Positions 26,623-37,525 of a stretch of 64,000 bases of DNA are shown here, piece by piece. Every line of letters begins with the position of its first letter. Within the stretch, counting starts at the first letter, position 1. This DNA is from Agmasoma carcini (nom. nud.) (Eukaryota > Microsporidia > Thelohaniidae). Below the pieces are notes generated by a model that was given only the letters and a program-made list of their open reading frames with translations, had not been told where the DNA came from and did not search any database. Position numbers and translations under genes: made by a program. The stretch lies in NCBI GenBank assembly GCA_029232285.1, contig JAOXFI010000006.1, positions 62,001 through 126,000 of the forward strand. Direction: 5' to 3'.

Positions 26623-29394
26623 TTATTTCTGCTGAGGATGATCAACACTTAAAACCTTCTTAATCTCCTCAACTTGGTCTGGTTTCATATTCATAATAAC
26701 CCACTCCCCATACGTACCAGGTGTCACCTTTTGCAACAAATTCTTAACATAGCTATATGCATCAAACTTATCTAAAACACTAGAATAGTAAATATCTTCA
26801 ATCAGAACATCAGCATAACTATCCTCCATATCCTCATCTTCATCACACCCATCTTCTTCTTCTTTAAGATAATTCCTTTTCTCAATAGCCTTAGGCAACG
26901 TACTCAACACCTCTACAAAAGCACATACAAGCTCTTCAATTGATATATCATATTCAGCCTTAATACCAAATAGTACACCAACAAAATAAACAAATAATTT
27001 CTTATCATGAACCCGATTATAATACTTCCTTCTAGAGAACATCTCTCCAAAAAACTTATAAGTATCATCTCTTAATACATTAAGCACTAAATTAGGCTCT
27101 ATAATAAAACAATTCATCACTGCTTCTAAGCCAATTATATCTAAACATCCCCCACAATTTATCTGATCAAAATTCTCTTTAATACACATCGTAATAGTAG
27201 GAATCAGCTCAGGATCAATAGAATTAACTGCATTACCAGTATTAAGCATCAAAGACTGAACTATTTTACATCCAGCTTCAAAATCTTCTTCAAAGTAATC
27301 ACCCTCTTCAAAGGCCGTTCGTACCGGTAAATAAATATAAACAGCTCTCTTTATAAGTTCATATACACCATTACCAAAAATATTTGATCCTCCATAATCA
27401 ACAAAATTGTCAATCAAATCACTGATTTCCAATGCATTTAAAGACATTTCGTCCTCAGGCATACTCAACACAGCTGAAAATATCTCTAACAACGGCTTAT
27501 CTATTCGTTTAAGACCATATACCAATGAATTAACCAATTCTATACTTTCCATAGCAAAATCATACCTACGATTAGTAAATATATCAAGAATAAACGGAGA
27601 GCAGATGGAATAGACCTGACATAAAGCTTCATCATTAGATTCGGCTAAAGGAACAAGGCGTTGAATTGCAGATATCTGACTAGCAACGGTAATTAACTTA
27701 TCCTCCTCTTTTGTATCCAAATTAGCGTAGATGATATCAGAAATAGACTTGGTGAGTGTAGGGATGAACTGTGATATTTCTCTAGAGAAGTTATCAATAA
27801 CATCATCAACCAAATTATTAAGAGCTTCTAAGAAATACACTTTAGTATAATTTGTGATCTTCTGTAGCAAAGAAGGAACCATTGGTTTTGTTAATTCAAT
27901 TGAATCAGTGTTATGGAAATAAAAATTGAGTGCAAGGCACGCTTCAATAGAAATAATCTCGTTTTGACTGTGCATAAGCTGATTAAGCATTTCTAATGGC
28001 TCAGGATAGCAGAATTTGTTATCACTGACGGATGACAAGAAGTAAAGGGCCTGTGAGACTAAAAAGTCAGACTTAGAATGTAAATCTTTAAAAATATGAG
28101 TTCTAATGAATAGATCAAAATGCTGATCACCTAAATTATTAGCAAGGATGGTCTCAGATTGAGCTAAGAGTCCAATAACAGCATATCGATAGCTGTAATT
28201 ATCAGAAGTGTTACTAGATTCAAGAAATTGAACCAAAGAATTATAAATGTTGTTGAAGGTCTCCTTATCAGCTCTTAGAATCTCTATAAACAGGGAAGCA
28301 GTAGCATCTTTGATTGTAAAGTTATTATAATTATATCTTGATGATAGATACATCTGTGGATCACATTCGAAATTTAATTTAACGTCCTCGTCATACATAT
28401 GATGGGGGAGGATGAAATCAGTTACCAAAGACATGTAATTACCTTTGATCAAAGAATTTGATTTCTTCTTACGTGCTATCAAAGTGAGAAGCTCTGCTGC
28501 ATATAAAATTGTCTTGGGATGAAATTGCTTACCGCTTTTGTACTGAGGAACAATGTTGTATATAGTGGTGTATATGCCATGAAGGGTATTGATATCGCGT
28601 ATGTAGTTAGAAAAGTCATCATTCTTAAAGTACTTCTTAATACCCTTTGATGTAATCTTTGATATGAAATATGTGGCCCATTTGACCAACTTAAGACAAT
28701 CTTTATCATCGGAAGACTCCATTGATAATATAGAGATTGCTGTCTTTAATGATGTTTGAAATACTTGAAGATCTAAGAGGTACTGTGGTAATACATAATG
28801 TGAATATGCCTTACAAAGTATTTTTGTACATTTCTTAGAGTAATGGTAGTTGCGAGCACCTAAAGCTTCGGTATAATATTTAAAAAATGCGTTACCGCTC
28901 TCATCAAAGATGCTTGACAATATTTTATCAAGGTTAAATCTAAGTTGTTCACATTTGAATATTATTTCAGTGGCTGTTACCGCTGAATTCTTCTCTATGT
29001 CAGTGCCTCTTTGTAATAGCTTAGCTACACCAGCAAAGAAAGTTTCAACATCTCCAATATCTGATTTTGTATAGAAAGTCAGGAGAATGTTAGTATAAGA
29101 ATTTCTAAGAATTGGATCCTCAGAAATTATACATGAAAAAATTCTGGACATAACTGAATCAACAACAGGCTTTAGATTTGGATCTGACCAGAAAGAGTCG
29201 AGTGTATTCTTGAAAAACAACGATGATACGTGCTTCAACTGAATGTCTCTAGTATCAATCATAAATTCATTCTGGATTAGCATAAGAAATTGTGGATTTG
29301 TTTGCAGCTGCATAAGCTGATTTTCTGCGGCTGCTCTAACATTGTCATCTGGTGAAAGTGTTTGTTTAAATAAGTTTCTGTAGTCTTCAGACAT
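26623..29394 (-). CDS. Importin-beta family karyopherin (importin-7/8, Nmd5/Sxm1-like)
   Basis: This is a nuclear import receptor made of HEAT repeats, 923 aa against about 1040 in fungi. The N-terminus shows the importin-N pattern: LFKQTLSPDDNVRAAAENQL, then LKHVSSLFFKNTLDSFW. The body is repetitive helical with typical repeat ends such as SYRYAVIGLLAQS. Near residue 850 there is an acidic patch (EEEDGCDEDEDMEDSYADV) followed by a short C-terminal segment, as in importin-7/8 and yeast Nmd5/Sxm1. I cannot separate NMD5 from SXM1. The ATG is preceded by AAAAAAATTT 12 bases upstream. Confidence 0.85.
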   Translation of the reverse strand: MSEDYRNLFKQTLSPDDNVRAAAENQLMQLQTNPQFLMLIQNEFMIDTRDIQLKHVSSLFFKNTLDSFWSDPNLKPVVDSVMSRIFSCIISEDPILRNSYTNILLTFYTKSDIGDVETFFAGVAKLLQRGTDIEKNSAVTATEIIFKCEQLRFNLDKILSSIFDESGNAFFKYYTEALGARNYHYSKKCTKILCKAYSHYVLPQYLLDLQVFQTSLKTAISILSMESSDDKDCLKLVKWATYFISKITSKGIKKYFKNDDFSNYIRDINTLHGIYTTIYNIVPQYKSGKQFHPKTILYAAELLTLIARKKKSNSLIKGNYMSLVTDFILPHHMYDEDVKLNFECDPQMYLSSRYNYNNFTIKDATASLFIEILRADKETFNNIYNSLVQFLESSNTSDNYSYRYAVIGLLAQSETILANNLGDQHFDLFIRTHIFKDLHSKSDFLVSQALYFLSSVSDNKFCYPEPLEMLNQLMHSQNEIISIEACLALNFYFHNTDSIELTKPMVPSLLQKITNYTKVYFLEALNNLVDDVIDNFSREISQFIPTLTKSISDIIYANLDTKEEDKLITVASQISAIQRLVPLAESNDEALCQVYSICSPFILDIFTNRRYDFAMESIELVNSLVYGLKRIDKPLLEIFSAVLSMPEDEMSLNALEISDLIDNFVDYGGSNIFGNGVYELIKRAVYIYLPVRTAFEEGDYFEEDFEAGCKIVQSLMLNTGNAVNSIDPELIPTITMCIKENFDQINCGGCLDIIGLEAVMNCFIIEPNLVLNVLRDDTYKFFGEMFSRRKYYNRVHDKKLFVYFVGVLFGIKAEYDISIEELVCAFVEVLSTLPKAIEKRNYLKEEEDGCDEDEDMEDSYADVLIEDIYYSSVLDKFDAYSYVKNLLQKVTPGTYGEWVIMNMKPDQVEEIKKVLSVDHPQQK

Positions 29395-29406
29395 ATTTGG
29401 ATGTTC

Positions 29407-29416
29407 AAATTTTTTT
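29407..29416 (-). promoter_or_regulatory. AAAAAAATTT start-proximal motif of the importin gene
   Basis: On the minus strand, A7T3 lies 12 bases upstream of the importin ATG. Confidence 0.35.
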
Positions 29417-29790
29417 GAAAAAATTTTAATGCATAAATTTATTATTGAGTTTAAAATGGAAGAAGGAATCTATGTTCGATATATAGAACAATAATGGTTG
29501 TGTTATGTTTATATTTAATTGAAAATGTTAACTCTTAAATAATAAAAGACCTTATTTTAGATATTAGTGGTTATTATCATAATTTATTACTTCTATAATA
29601 GAATATTCTTGAAATTTATACAAAAAATAGAGCAATAGATAAAGGAATCGATCAAACTTTTTCACTTTTCCTACAAAAAAGAGAAAAACCGATCACCATG
29701 TTAAAATTCAAACACATCGAGGGTGATAATAATCGGATGGTGGACTATAGCCATCATACACTACATTGGAGAAATAAAACCGAACCCCCT

Positions 29791-29817
29791 AAAATGGGTT
29801 TTGGTGAACCCCATTTT
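29791..29817. repeat. Inverted repeat (AAAATGGGTT / AACCCCATTTT)
   Basis: Arms of about 10 bp with a six-base spacer form a potential hairpin in an otherwise gene-free stretch. GAACCCC occurs twice nearby. The rest of 29417-30399 shows no gene. Confidence 0.6.
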
Positions 29818-30399
29818 AATAAGCATAAATATTATGTTTTATCCATCAAATTACAAACTTTTCACACCAAATTGTAAATAATTTTTTATCTATTTTACAT
29901 GCATGATAGCAAAAAATAAAAAATTACTGATAAAAATATTTGTTTTAGGTTGATATGAAAAGTTTATAATTGGAAGTGAAATCATAGATTATAATATATT
30001 TTCCCTCATTAAAATACATCAAATCGTATATTATTAAGCATTAGAAGGTTAATTATATACTTTAATGTGATAAATTACATTTCTAAAAGCACTGTTGTAT
30101 ATTCATCCTTGTTTATTATATATTTTATAAAATTATTATATAGAAATATAATGTAGTTTTAAGAAAACAAAATTCTTGAGAAGAGTGAAATGGTTAAATT
30201 AAAAATATTTTATTTTTTCATCATCAGAATTGTAAAATTCGTGTCATTTGATGCTACTATAAAAACCATCAGAAATGCTTTGCTAAATATAGAAACTGCA
30301 CCTATAATTTTTGACTAAGTTACATAAAGAAACTTGGCTCATATATATTTTTCTTTATTTTGCTATTATATATGATTTCTCCTAATAAAATTTTATTAG

Positions 30400-31180
30400 C
30401 TGCATTTTATTTTCTGGGCTTGTGTAACTATTAAATAAAAATTATAATTTCTATTTTTACATTATTAAAATTACTATATTGGTGTTATGGATGACATAAT
30501 ACGGTTTTTAATCGATATTGGTGCACTAAGAAAACAATTTTATTGCTTACTTGCAATTTGTCTTGGGGTTTTAGAAGGTAAATAAAAATATCGACAAAAT
30601 CGTATTTAGGTGTCTAACTAACTTATATCTTTGATCAAAATAATAAATTATTGCATAAATGATATTAAAAACGTCATAAATCTAATTGAAATTATCGAAA
30701 AACACCATTCTTGTAATTAATACAAAGTTAAATAAATTACATTTAGACTTTTGATAGAAACCCTCTGTTAATAAGAAGAGAAGGAATAATATATTAGATT
30801 GATAAGTAAATTCGAATACAAGGCCAATATAATAAATGAAGGTAGTCAGGGAATGATATTTGTTTTTTGGATTTTCGGATACATCATGTAGACCAGACAA
30901 GATTTATCTAAAATATGTAATCGAGCGTATTTATAATGCTTTACTCCATATAATATGTAGATTTGCGACCGGGTACAATAATTTGTTCCGATCAGTGGAG
31001 GTCCTATTTTAGGATAAGTGAAAAATCGAGTTTGGTTGTGATACAGTAAATCATTATTTAATTTTGTTGATCCAAATACCCTTAGTTTAACCCAAAGCAT
31101 TGAATATTATTGGAAGAAGCCGAAACAAAGAATTAATGAAAAATAACATTTTAAGAATTTTTTGAATTTGATCAAATATT
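30400..31180 (-). repeat. Dispersed repeat R1, copy A
   Basis: This aligns by eye with 59500-60270 over most of its length in the same orientation. Shared landmarks are CTTGTGTNACTATTAAATAA, GGAATAATATAT, GGATACAT and TTTTGTTGATCCAAATA. On the minus strand both copies hint at a decayed ISXO2/Merlin-like pattern (GPPLIGT, then a DQSLYYT-like block in copy B). That family link is weak. Confidence 0.7.
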
Positions 31181-32396
31181 ATTGGTAATCTTTTTGTCAA
31201 TTTGGATTTGGGTTTTTTGATCAATTTTACATAAAAAAATATACATAGTACAAAAATTTGATAATAATATTATGACAATCATTAAAAACCACGTACACAA
31301 GCACAGCATGAATAATTTATTTATTAAATCTTTTACACTTAACGTATGTCTTATAAAATTCATACATGATAAATTTAGTACAATTAATAATTGTATTAAT
31401 TAAAATTATTTTTTGATAAAGAAATAACCATTTCAGGTATCTGATTTTTTACCCCTCACTATATTATTTTTAAAAATTTAACAATGAATAACAAACCCGT
31501 TACTTATCCTAATTTCACGCCCATGGCTCTAACAATAAACAACTTACCATGACTCGTATCAAAATTCTGCAGTAATTAATTAAAACAAATCCATCTATCC
31601 GTTGATCACAGTAGTGTTGTTTTTTTACTATAAATCTATTTTAGTATAATTGTATGTTTTTTTGGTATTTAACTATCAATAGATGTTTTATACGTAAATA
31701 TTTGATGTTTAGTTGTCTATTATTGAATAAACCTGACAGGTTTTTAATTTTCAACAAAATTAGATTAAAGAGTGTCTCTAAACAACTAATTATGTTATTT
31801 TACGGCTCTAACATCATTTTATCTTTATTGAATTGAAAATAATAATTTTCAATATTATTTCATTTTAGTACCTACACACACTTTTATTAAAAAATAAATT
31901 ATTAAAATAAATAACAAAGTATAATAATACCAATCCTTTGCTTACGAGTCTCTAATTAGATATTTCATTTATAAAATCTGATTATTGATATATCAAAGAA
32001 GTTCAACCATACATCACCGTAATTTCTAATAATATAAAAACAATGTAATATTTTAGCCAATAACCACACAAATTAAACTCTTATGAAGTATGAGATGACT
32101 TAGTAACTCATATTTGACAGTAATTATAGAATTTTTAAAAAAAAATTTTCTTTTCTTAAAAGAAAATAATCGTTTAATTTAGCACGAAATATTAAAAATA
32201 AAAGCAATCCTTTATTTAACATATCAATTTTCATTCGCTAAAAACTGTCCTATGATGTTCCACGACCTCTTAATAAATATATCAATCATTAAACACAACA
32301 GAAACTATAAGAAGCTTATTTATTAGTAAAATAACTAAGACTTTATTATTTAAACTTATTTGTGCTATATAAAATAAATTCAAAAATCTCCCCTCT
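31181..32396. other. Gene-free AT-rich region
   Basis: No convincing gene, tRNA or ordered repeat is seen. Short ORFs here have no features of real proteins. It may be old transposon DNA. Confidence 0.4.
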
Positions 32397-32612
32397 ATGG
32401 CAACTGTAGTAAGGGACACAGAGGATAAAAATAATCGTAACATTGCTAAAATGTTAAACCAAGATAGTTCCGAACTCATTTTCTTAGAAGATATACGAGA
32501 ATACCAACTAAACGACGATAGACCATTGGAAGTTAAAATTGAAGCAGAAAAGAGAATTGATGCCGCTATGGGACTGCTCAAATTGAGAAAAGTCAAGAAA
32601 CGAAACGATTAA
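32397..32612 (+). CDS. Possible small protein, 71 aa
   Basis: An isolated ATG ORF encodes a highly charged, helix-prone protein beginning MATVVRDTEDKNNRNIAK and ending LLKLRKVKKRND. The amino-acid mix (Glu, Asp, Lys, Leu, Arg) is unlike the Ile/Asn/Phe/Tyr-rich translations of nearby noncoding DNA. CTCCCCTCT precedes the start. The antisense frame is also open, but its translation is less protein-like. I recognise no family. Confidence 0.45.
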   Translation: MATVVRDTEDKNNRNIAKMLNQDSSELIFLEDIREYQLNDDRPLEVKIEAEKRIDAAMGLLKLRKVKKRND

Positions 32613-33163
32613 ATTATCAAATTAGAAGTTTTGGTTACGTCTTTGTGACTGCATATGCTTTATATCATATCACGTGCATCATAAATCTTTTAAATATTGT
32701 AAATTTTATAAATTGATATAAATCAAAATTTTGAATACAGACAGGCTGTTGTTATGGCATTTTCATGTAAATAACCAATATTTCATAAATGTTTATTAAT
32801 CAACCATCAAAGTCCTTTCATCTTGCAAATATTGATTCAAATATTTTTGTTAATTTTTGAATTATCATTTATTTTTGACATCAATTATATCATAACAAAG
32901 AAGACATTTGTTATATTAAAATTTAGTGATGTATGGTTTGATTTATTTCGTAGTCTTAATGTCTAAGCTGTGTTTTTTATGTTCTTAAAGATCTTTAAAT
33001 ATTTTTTAGCTTATGACACATTATGACTTCCTTATCAGTTTTTTCTAAATAATTGATATTTGATCAGTGTGTTTATGATTCGAATCAAATTGACATCTTA
33101 CAGTTCTCTTTGATTTTATATATAGGAATTCATATATATATCTAGGTAAGTGACATTTGATAC
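32613..33163. other. Gene-free AT-rich region
   Basis: Nothing recognisable is seen between the 71-aa ORF and the 35-bp tandem array. Confidence 0.4.
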
Positions 33164-33382
33164 ACTAACTAACCCAACTGACTAACCTAACTGGCTAACT
33201 AATCTGACATGGCATGACTAACCTATAGCTATCTAACATATCTAACCTGGCTAACTAACCTAACTGGCTAACTAATCTGACATGGCTAACTAACCTAACT
33301 GGCTAACTAATCTGACATGGCTAACTAACATAACTGGCTAACTAATCTGACATGGCTAACTAATCTAACTGACTAACCTAAC
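33164..33382. repeat. 35-bp tandem repeat array
   Basis: Degenerate units contain CTGGCTAACTAATCTGACAT followed by GGCTAACTAACCTAA. The first 80 bases are more scrambled. The array lies downstream of the J-like gene's stop codon. Confidence 0.9.
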
Positions 33383-33487
33383 CATTTCCTTGACAGTTAA
33401 AGAATATATAAAATTATAACTATAGAACACTTACAATATCTCTATTATCAAAATATATAAACAGTAAAAAAGGATATTTATTTTATG

Positions 33488-34153
33488 TCAAATATGATTT
33501 AAAAAAACAACAATTATCAAAAATAACATAGCAGAATAAAAAAACGAACGTGTATTTCCGTTTCTAGCGTACAATCCCCTCCTCCTACCGAGAGAGTGTC
33601 CAAATATCTCCTCTGAATTCATACTCAGTGATCTAAACAGAGGATTCACCATTGGATTAGAAGAGAACGTTATTTGATTACCAAATGAGGTAACCAGACT
33701 AAAATTAACACCATTACTTTCATTTATATCATTAGTAAAAAAATTGGCCCTTGGAAGGTTAACAACACCAAATCCTTCAGGTTTGTTAAGTTTTTGGCGT
33801 TTATCTATTGTATTTATAGAAAAGTATGCCTTTTGAAGTATTTTAAGAGCCTCATCAGCATCTAACATTTCTGATCGATCAATTTGGAACATTGTGGCCT
33901 TTTTAACGAATGTTTTTCTTATTTCTTCATTATTAGCAGTTTCATCCAGCTCTAATATTTGAAAATATTTGTTTTCTTTTATATTCAAAATTCTTTGAAC
34001 TTCCAACGACAAATCAAGAAGTTCTTTGGCGGATTGTAATGCTTCAAAATCAGCATCAGAACCAGTTTTGATATATTTAGAATCACATAAATCATAAAAC
34101 TCCTTGTATTTGCCCTTTTTAGATAATTTTTTGGCTATGTCTTCTTTCTTCAT
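33488..34153 (-). CDS. Tail-anchored J-domain-like protein lacking HPD
   Basis: The protein is 221 aa. Residues about 62-122 follow the J-domain pattern: KYFQILELDETANNEEIRKT, then a helix, then ALKILQKAYFSINTIDKRQKL. At the loop that should read HPD the sequence is QID (within TMFQIDRSE), so it probably cannot stimulate Hsp70 in the usual way. The N-terminal 60 residues are charged and helical. The last 20 residues form a hydrophobic segment (FFYSAMLFLIIVVFLNHI), suggesting a tail anchor in the ER or another membrane. The layout recalls membrane J proteins of the DNAJB12/Hlj1 type. The ATG is preceded by ACCC. Confidence 0.75.
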   Translation of the reverse strand: MKKEDIAKKLSKKGKYKEFYDLCDSKYIKTGSDADFEALQSAKELLDLSLEVQRILNIKENKYFQILELDETANNEEIRKTFVKKATMFQIDRSEMLDADEALKILQKAYFSINTIDKRQKLNKPEGFGVVNLPRANFFTNDINESNGVNFSLVTSFGNQITFSSNPMVNPLFRSLSMNSEEIFGHSLGRRRGLYARNGNTRSFFYSAMLFLIIVVFLNHI

Positions 34154-34578
34154 GGGTAATTATTCTGTATGTGGTAAAGGGTGGAAAATAAAAAATAAAT
34201 CAATCATATTCAAATAAATGGGGTTCAAATAATTAATATAATGATATTTCTTATTATATGTCTAAAAATGTATGCTTGATTTGATTTGTGGATAAATGAA
34301 AAAATATAAGTGGTGGGTTGAAATTTAAAAGATTTTGATAATTTAAATGTTAGTAATAATTTTTGATTAAAAAATAAGCCAAAAAAAGTTTTTTAAAGTT
34401 GTATTTAATAATAATTTATAAAAACATGATTTCTTAATATTATAATTCTAGTCACTGTAAAAATAATTTATATTTACTAATCTAATTATATATATTCCTA
34501 TATCATCTTTTGTATTAATTATCTGATTTTTTAGTGCTAATATGATAAAAACTAACATTTAAAATGGACAATAAATGC
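34154..34578. other. Gene-free AT-rich region
   Basis: This is the upstream region of the J-like gene. No gene or repeat is recognised. Confidence 0.4.
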
Positions 34579-34757
34579 ATTTTCAATCAAAAATTAAAAA
34601 CAGTATGAATATGGGATGAGTATAAGGATAAGAATATTTAAAAATAACATAACTTATGATTTTCAATCAAAAATTAAAAACAGTATGAATATGGGATGAG
34701 TGTAAATATAAGAATATTTAAAAATAACATAACTTATGATTTTCAATCAAAACTTGT
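34579..34757. repeat. 80-bp tandem duplication
   Basis: TTTCAATCAAAAATTAAAAA recurs at 34581 and 34661, and its first ten bases again at 34741. The two full units differ at only a few positions near ATGAGTATAAGGAT. Confidence 0.95.
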
Positions 34758-35554
34758 ACCAAATGAATTTAAAAAATTTAATTAATATAAAATTAATCAT
34801 ATTGATATCTTTAAAGAACATTTGTGGTTCAGATGCCTTGTAGGATCCTTTGAAAAATGTTTTAAAGTTTTATTTTGATTATAGTTGCTTTCTAATATGT
34901 TTTAATACAAAATTTAAAACCCCATTTTATCTATTTTAAAAATGATAAGAACAAGATACGATAATAACATTATAAACCAATCACATTGTTATATTTTGAT
35001 GAAATATATGTAAATTATTTATATTCGAGATTAGGTAATGCTGAAGAAAGAATTATATTTATAGCTGAAATTATATTAATTAAAATACCACGAATTGTTC
35101 AGTGTGAGGAACGTTCATGGTCCTAATTAATGACAGCAGGACATGTCTTAAAAAGGTTACTTTACTACTTTTAAATAATATTAATCTTTAAATATTATTG
35201 AAAATTATTTATAAAATAGGCTTTGATATACCTAAGACATTTAATCACAATTAAAATTCAACAGAAACACAATACAATTATGGCAAGAAGTGTGTAGAAT
35301 TATTATGATATACGTTTTTTAACAAATAAAACGGGTGTATTAATGGGATGGGTGAACGAAAATTATAGAAATAAAAAATGATAAAAAAATATAGAAGGGT
35401 AGAGTTAAAAGACGAACAAGTCAATAATGAAAAGAATTATTATAAATAATATAAAATAAGATAGTATAATAATAACAGATAATTGGAGAGCTTATAAGGT
35501 ATTATTAAATACAATAAGTACTGATATAAGCATAAGACCAACGATCATTTATAA
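34758..35554. other. Gene-free AT-rich region
   Basis: No feature recognised. It is adjacent to Merlin-like relics and probably also decayed mobile DNA. Confidence 0.35.
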
Positions 35555-35680
35555 AATTTTGTTAACCCTCATGATACAAGTGTAAACACACAATCTATTA
35601 AGTGTCTTGGTCTCAAGCAAAATATAAGTTTAGGAAGAAAAACGGTATTAAAAATGATGATTTATTTTACTACATAATTT
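35555..35680 (+). pseudogene. Merlin/ISXO2-like C-terminal fragment M4
   Basis: One plus-strand frame reads NFVNPHDTSVNTQSIKCLGL without a stop for about 40 codons. This is the NFV.P....HTQ.IE..W block of ISXO2/Merlin transposases, with His changed to Asn. No upstream catalytic block is seen close by. Confidence 0.6.
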
Positions 35681-36180
35681 AATGTATTTTCTATAATCAA
35701 AAATTCTTACCATTATATCCTTAATATATATATTTTATCATAATAAGTATAACTTTTAATTCATTTTCTTTTATATTTCCTCCTAAATACAAATTGTATC
35801 AAATTATTAAAAATATTATTTCTTATTTATTTTTGTTTATGACCAAATACCTACGATTGATTGTGTATGCACACGCGAATCATTCGGATCTGGTAAGATT
35901 TAAGAATGAATCACTAAATATTTTTTACCTTTAATCAATAAATTAAATGCTGATTTTATGCTTTCCACCGGTCTGTCATAGTTATTGTGATCTTAGAATT
36001 TCTTATTCGATAAAGTATTAATTGTCTACTTATTTCAGTTCGCAACTACCTTCATGAAGCAGTTGCCAATTTCTCTCTATATCCCACTAATAACATATGC
36101 TATTTTATGATCTTTCCTCTATTATATTACAATATAAAACAAACTTCCATCAATCTCGACCACCTTCTTACTTCCATCTA

Positions 36181-36360
36181 CACTGCTTTGCAAAAAAGTA
36201 ACACCCCAAAAATGAAAGTATTGTGCTAGATAAAACTAGATACAAAAAATATATAATAAAATAAACACTTTAAATACATATTATTCTTGTATTTTTCAAT
36301 ATTTTAATACAATTCTAAATATGATATTTAGTGTGAACTTTTTGCAAATTAAAGTAGCAC
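36181..36360 (+). repeat. Left TIR of the Tc1-like element
   Basis: It matches the reverse complement of about 37362-37525, except for an extra stretch of about 13 bases (AGTAACACCCCAA) near the outer end. A related TTTGCAAA..AAAGTARCACC motif occurs at both its outer and inner ends, as in IR/DR-type Tc1 elements. Confidence 0.8.
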
Positions 36361-37361
36361 CTTAAAGTTTCCCTATGTTTTTATAATAAAATTTAATTAA
36401 ACGAATAATCCACGTCAAAACATCTTTTAAAAGAACAAAAAATCAATGTTATTAGTGATTTAATAAATGGTTTAACCCAAAATTTTATCTCTTTAAAAAC
36501 AGTATTTCACACAGAACACAGCAAAACATCAACAATAAATAGAAAAACAGATCAATTGATCGAAGAAACGAATCCAGACAATATATGAAGCTTAATTCTT
36601 TATCAGTAAAATATTTGATAAATGTATTGATAAAAACCCATTTATCACTTTATCAGAAATAAAAATCATCTGTTAAAGCAATATATCAATGCATCTATAT
36701 CAAGGGCTATAAATAAACAATGTATCAACATATTTATTCCTGTTATTAAGCAAGAAGAATATTATTATACGAAAATATTATTTAATAAATTTTTAAAAAA
36801 TGAGCTTAAATCGATTATTTTTATGATGAAAATGATTTAGTCTTTATCAGCCAGATGGTTCTTGTTTTGTGCAACGAAGAAAGTGAGAAAGGTTAAATTT
36901 AAAGTATATTTTACCATCAGTAAAGCATCAGTAATGGTATGGAGCTGCATATCATCCAAAAAGGCAAGGAAATTTTTGTTTATTTTTTAAAGTATTGACG
37001 CTGCTGCGTATAAACAATTTATTGCTCAAAATCTCGAATAATCTGCATTTATGATGGGTATTTCAGATTTAAATTTCGGGCAAGACAATGCACATTTTGT
37101 AGTCAGCAAAGTCAATTTAAACAATGATTAATTCTAAAATTTAAAAATTAATAAAATGGCAACCACAATCACCCGTCTAAGCCCTATCGAGCATATTTGG
37201 GCATATATAAACGAAAATTAAAAGCTTTTGGGTTTTGTAAGAAAGATGAAATAAAGTATAAAATCTTTGAAATATGGAACAATATGAATCATGAAATGGT
37301 GGGGCATTATGCTTTGGCTATTTATAGAGCTTAGGAGAGACAAGTTTATAATTAAATTTCA

Positions 37362-37525
37362 GTGTGTTACTTTTTTTTGCAAACATGTTCACACTAAATA
37401 TTATATTTAGAATTCATATTAAAAAAACAAAAGAAATATATATGTATTTAAAGAGTTTATTTTATTATATATTTTTTCTATCTAGTTTTATCTAGCACAA
37501 GATTTTCATTTTTTGCAAAGCAGTG
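37362..37525 (-). repeat. Right TIR of the Tc1-like element
   Basis: This is the reverse complement of the left TIR. Shared landmarks are GTGCTAGATAAAACTAGATA, AATATATAATAAAATAAAC and TTTAGTGTGAAC. Confidence 0.8.

Larger units (their letters stand above)
36181..37525 (+). mobile_element. Tc1-like element with long TIRs, dead transposase
   Basis: This is a 1345-bp element. Its ends begin CACTGCTTTGCAAAA and end with the reverse complement. The TIRs are about 165-180 bp. The preceding bases are TA and the following bases are CA, which fits a TA target duplication with one later change. The plus-strand interior encodes broken Tc1 transposase: VMVWSCISSKKARKF (about 36930), GQDNAHFVVSKVN (about 37080), then SPIEHIWAYIN and a KLKAFGF...KKDEIK tail (about 37170-37250). 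Stops and frameshifts show it is inactive. Confidence 0.8.

Noticed and set aside
30682..31100. Minus-strand ORFs of 72 and 84 aa
   Set aside because: They fall in repeat R1, are not conserved as open frames in its second copy, and look like transposon debris.
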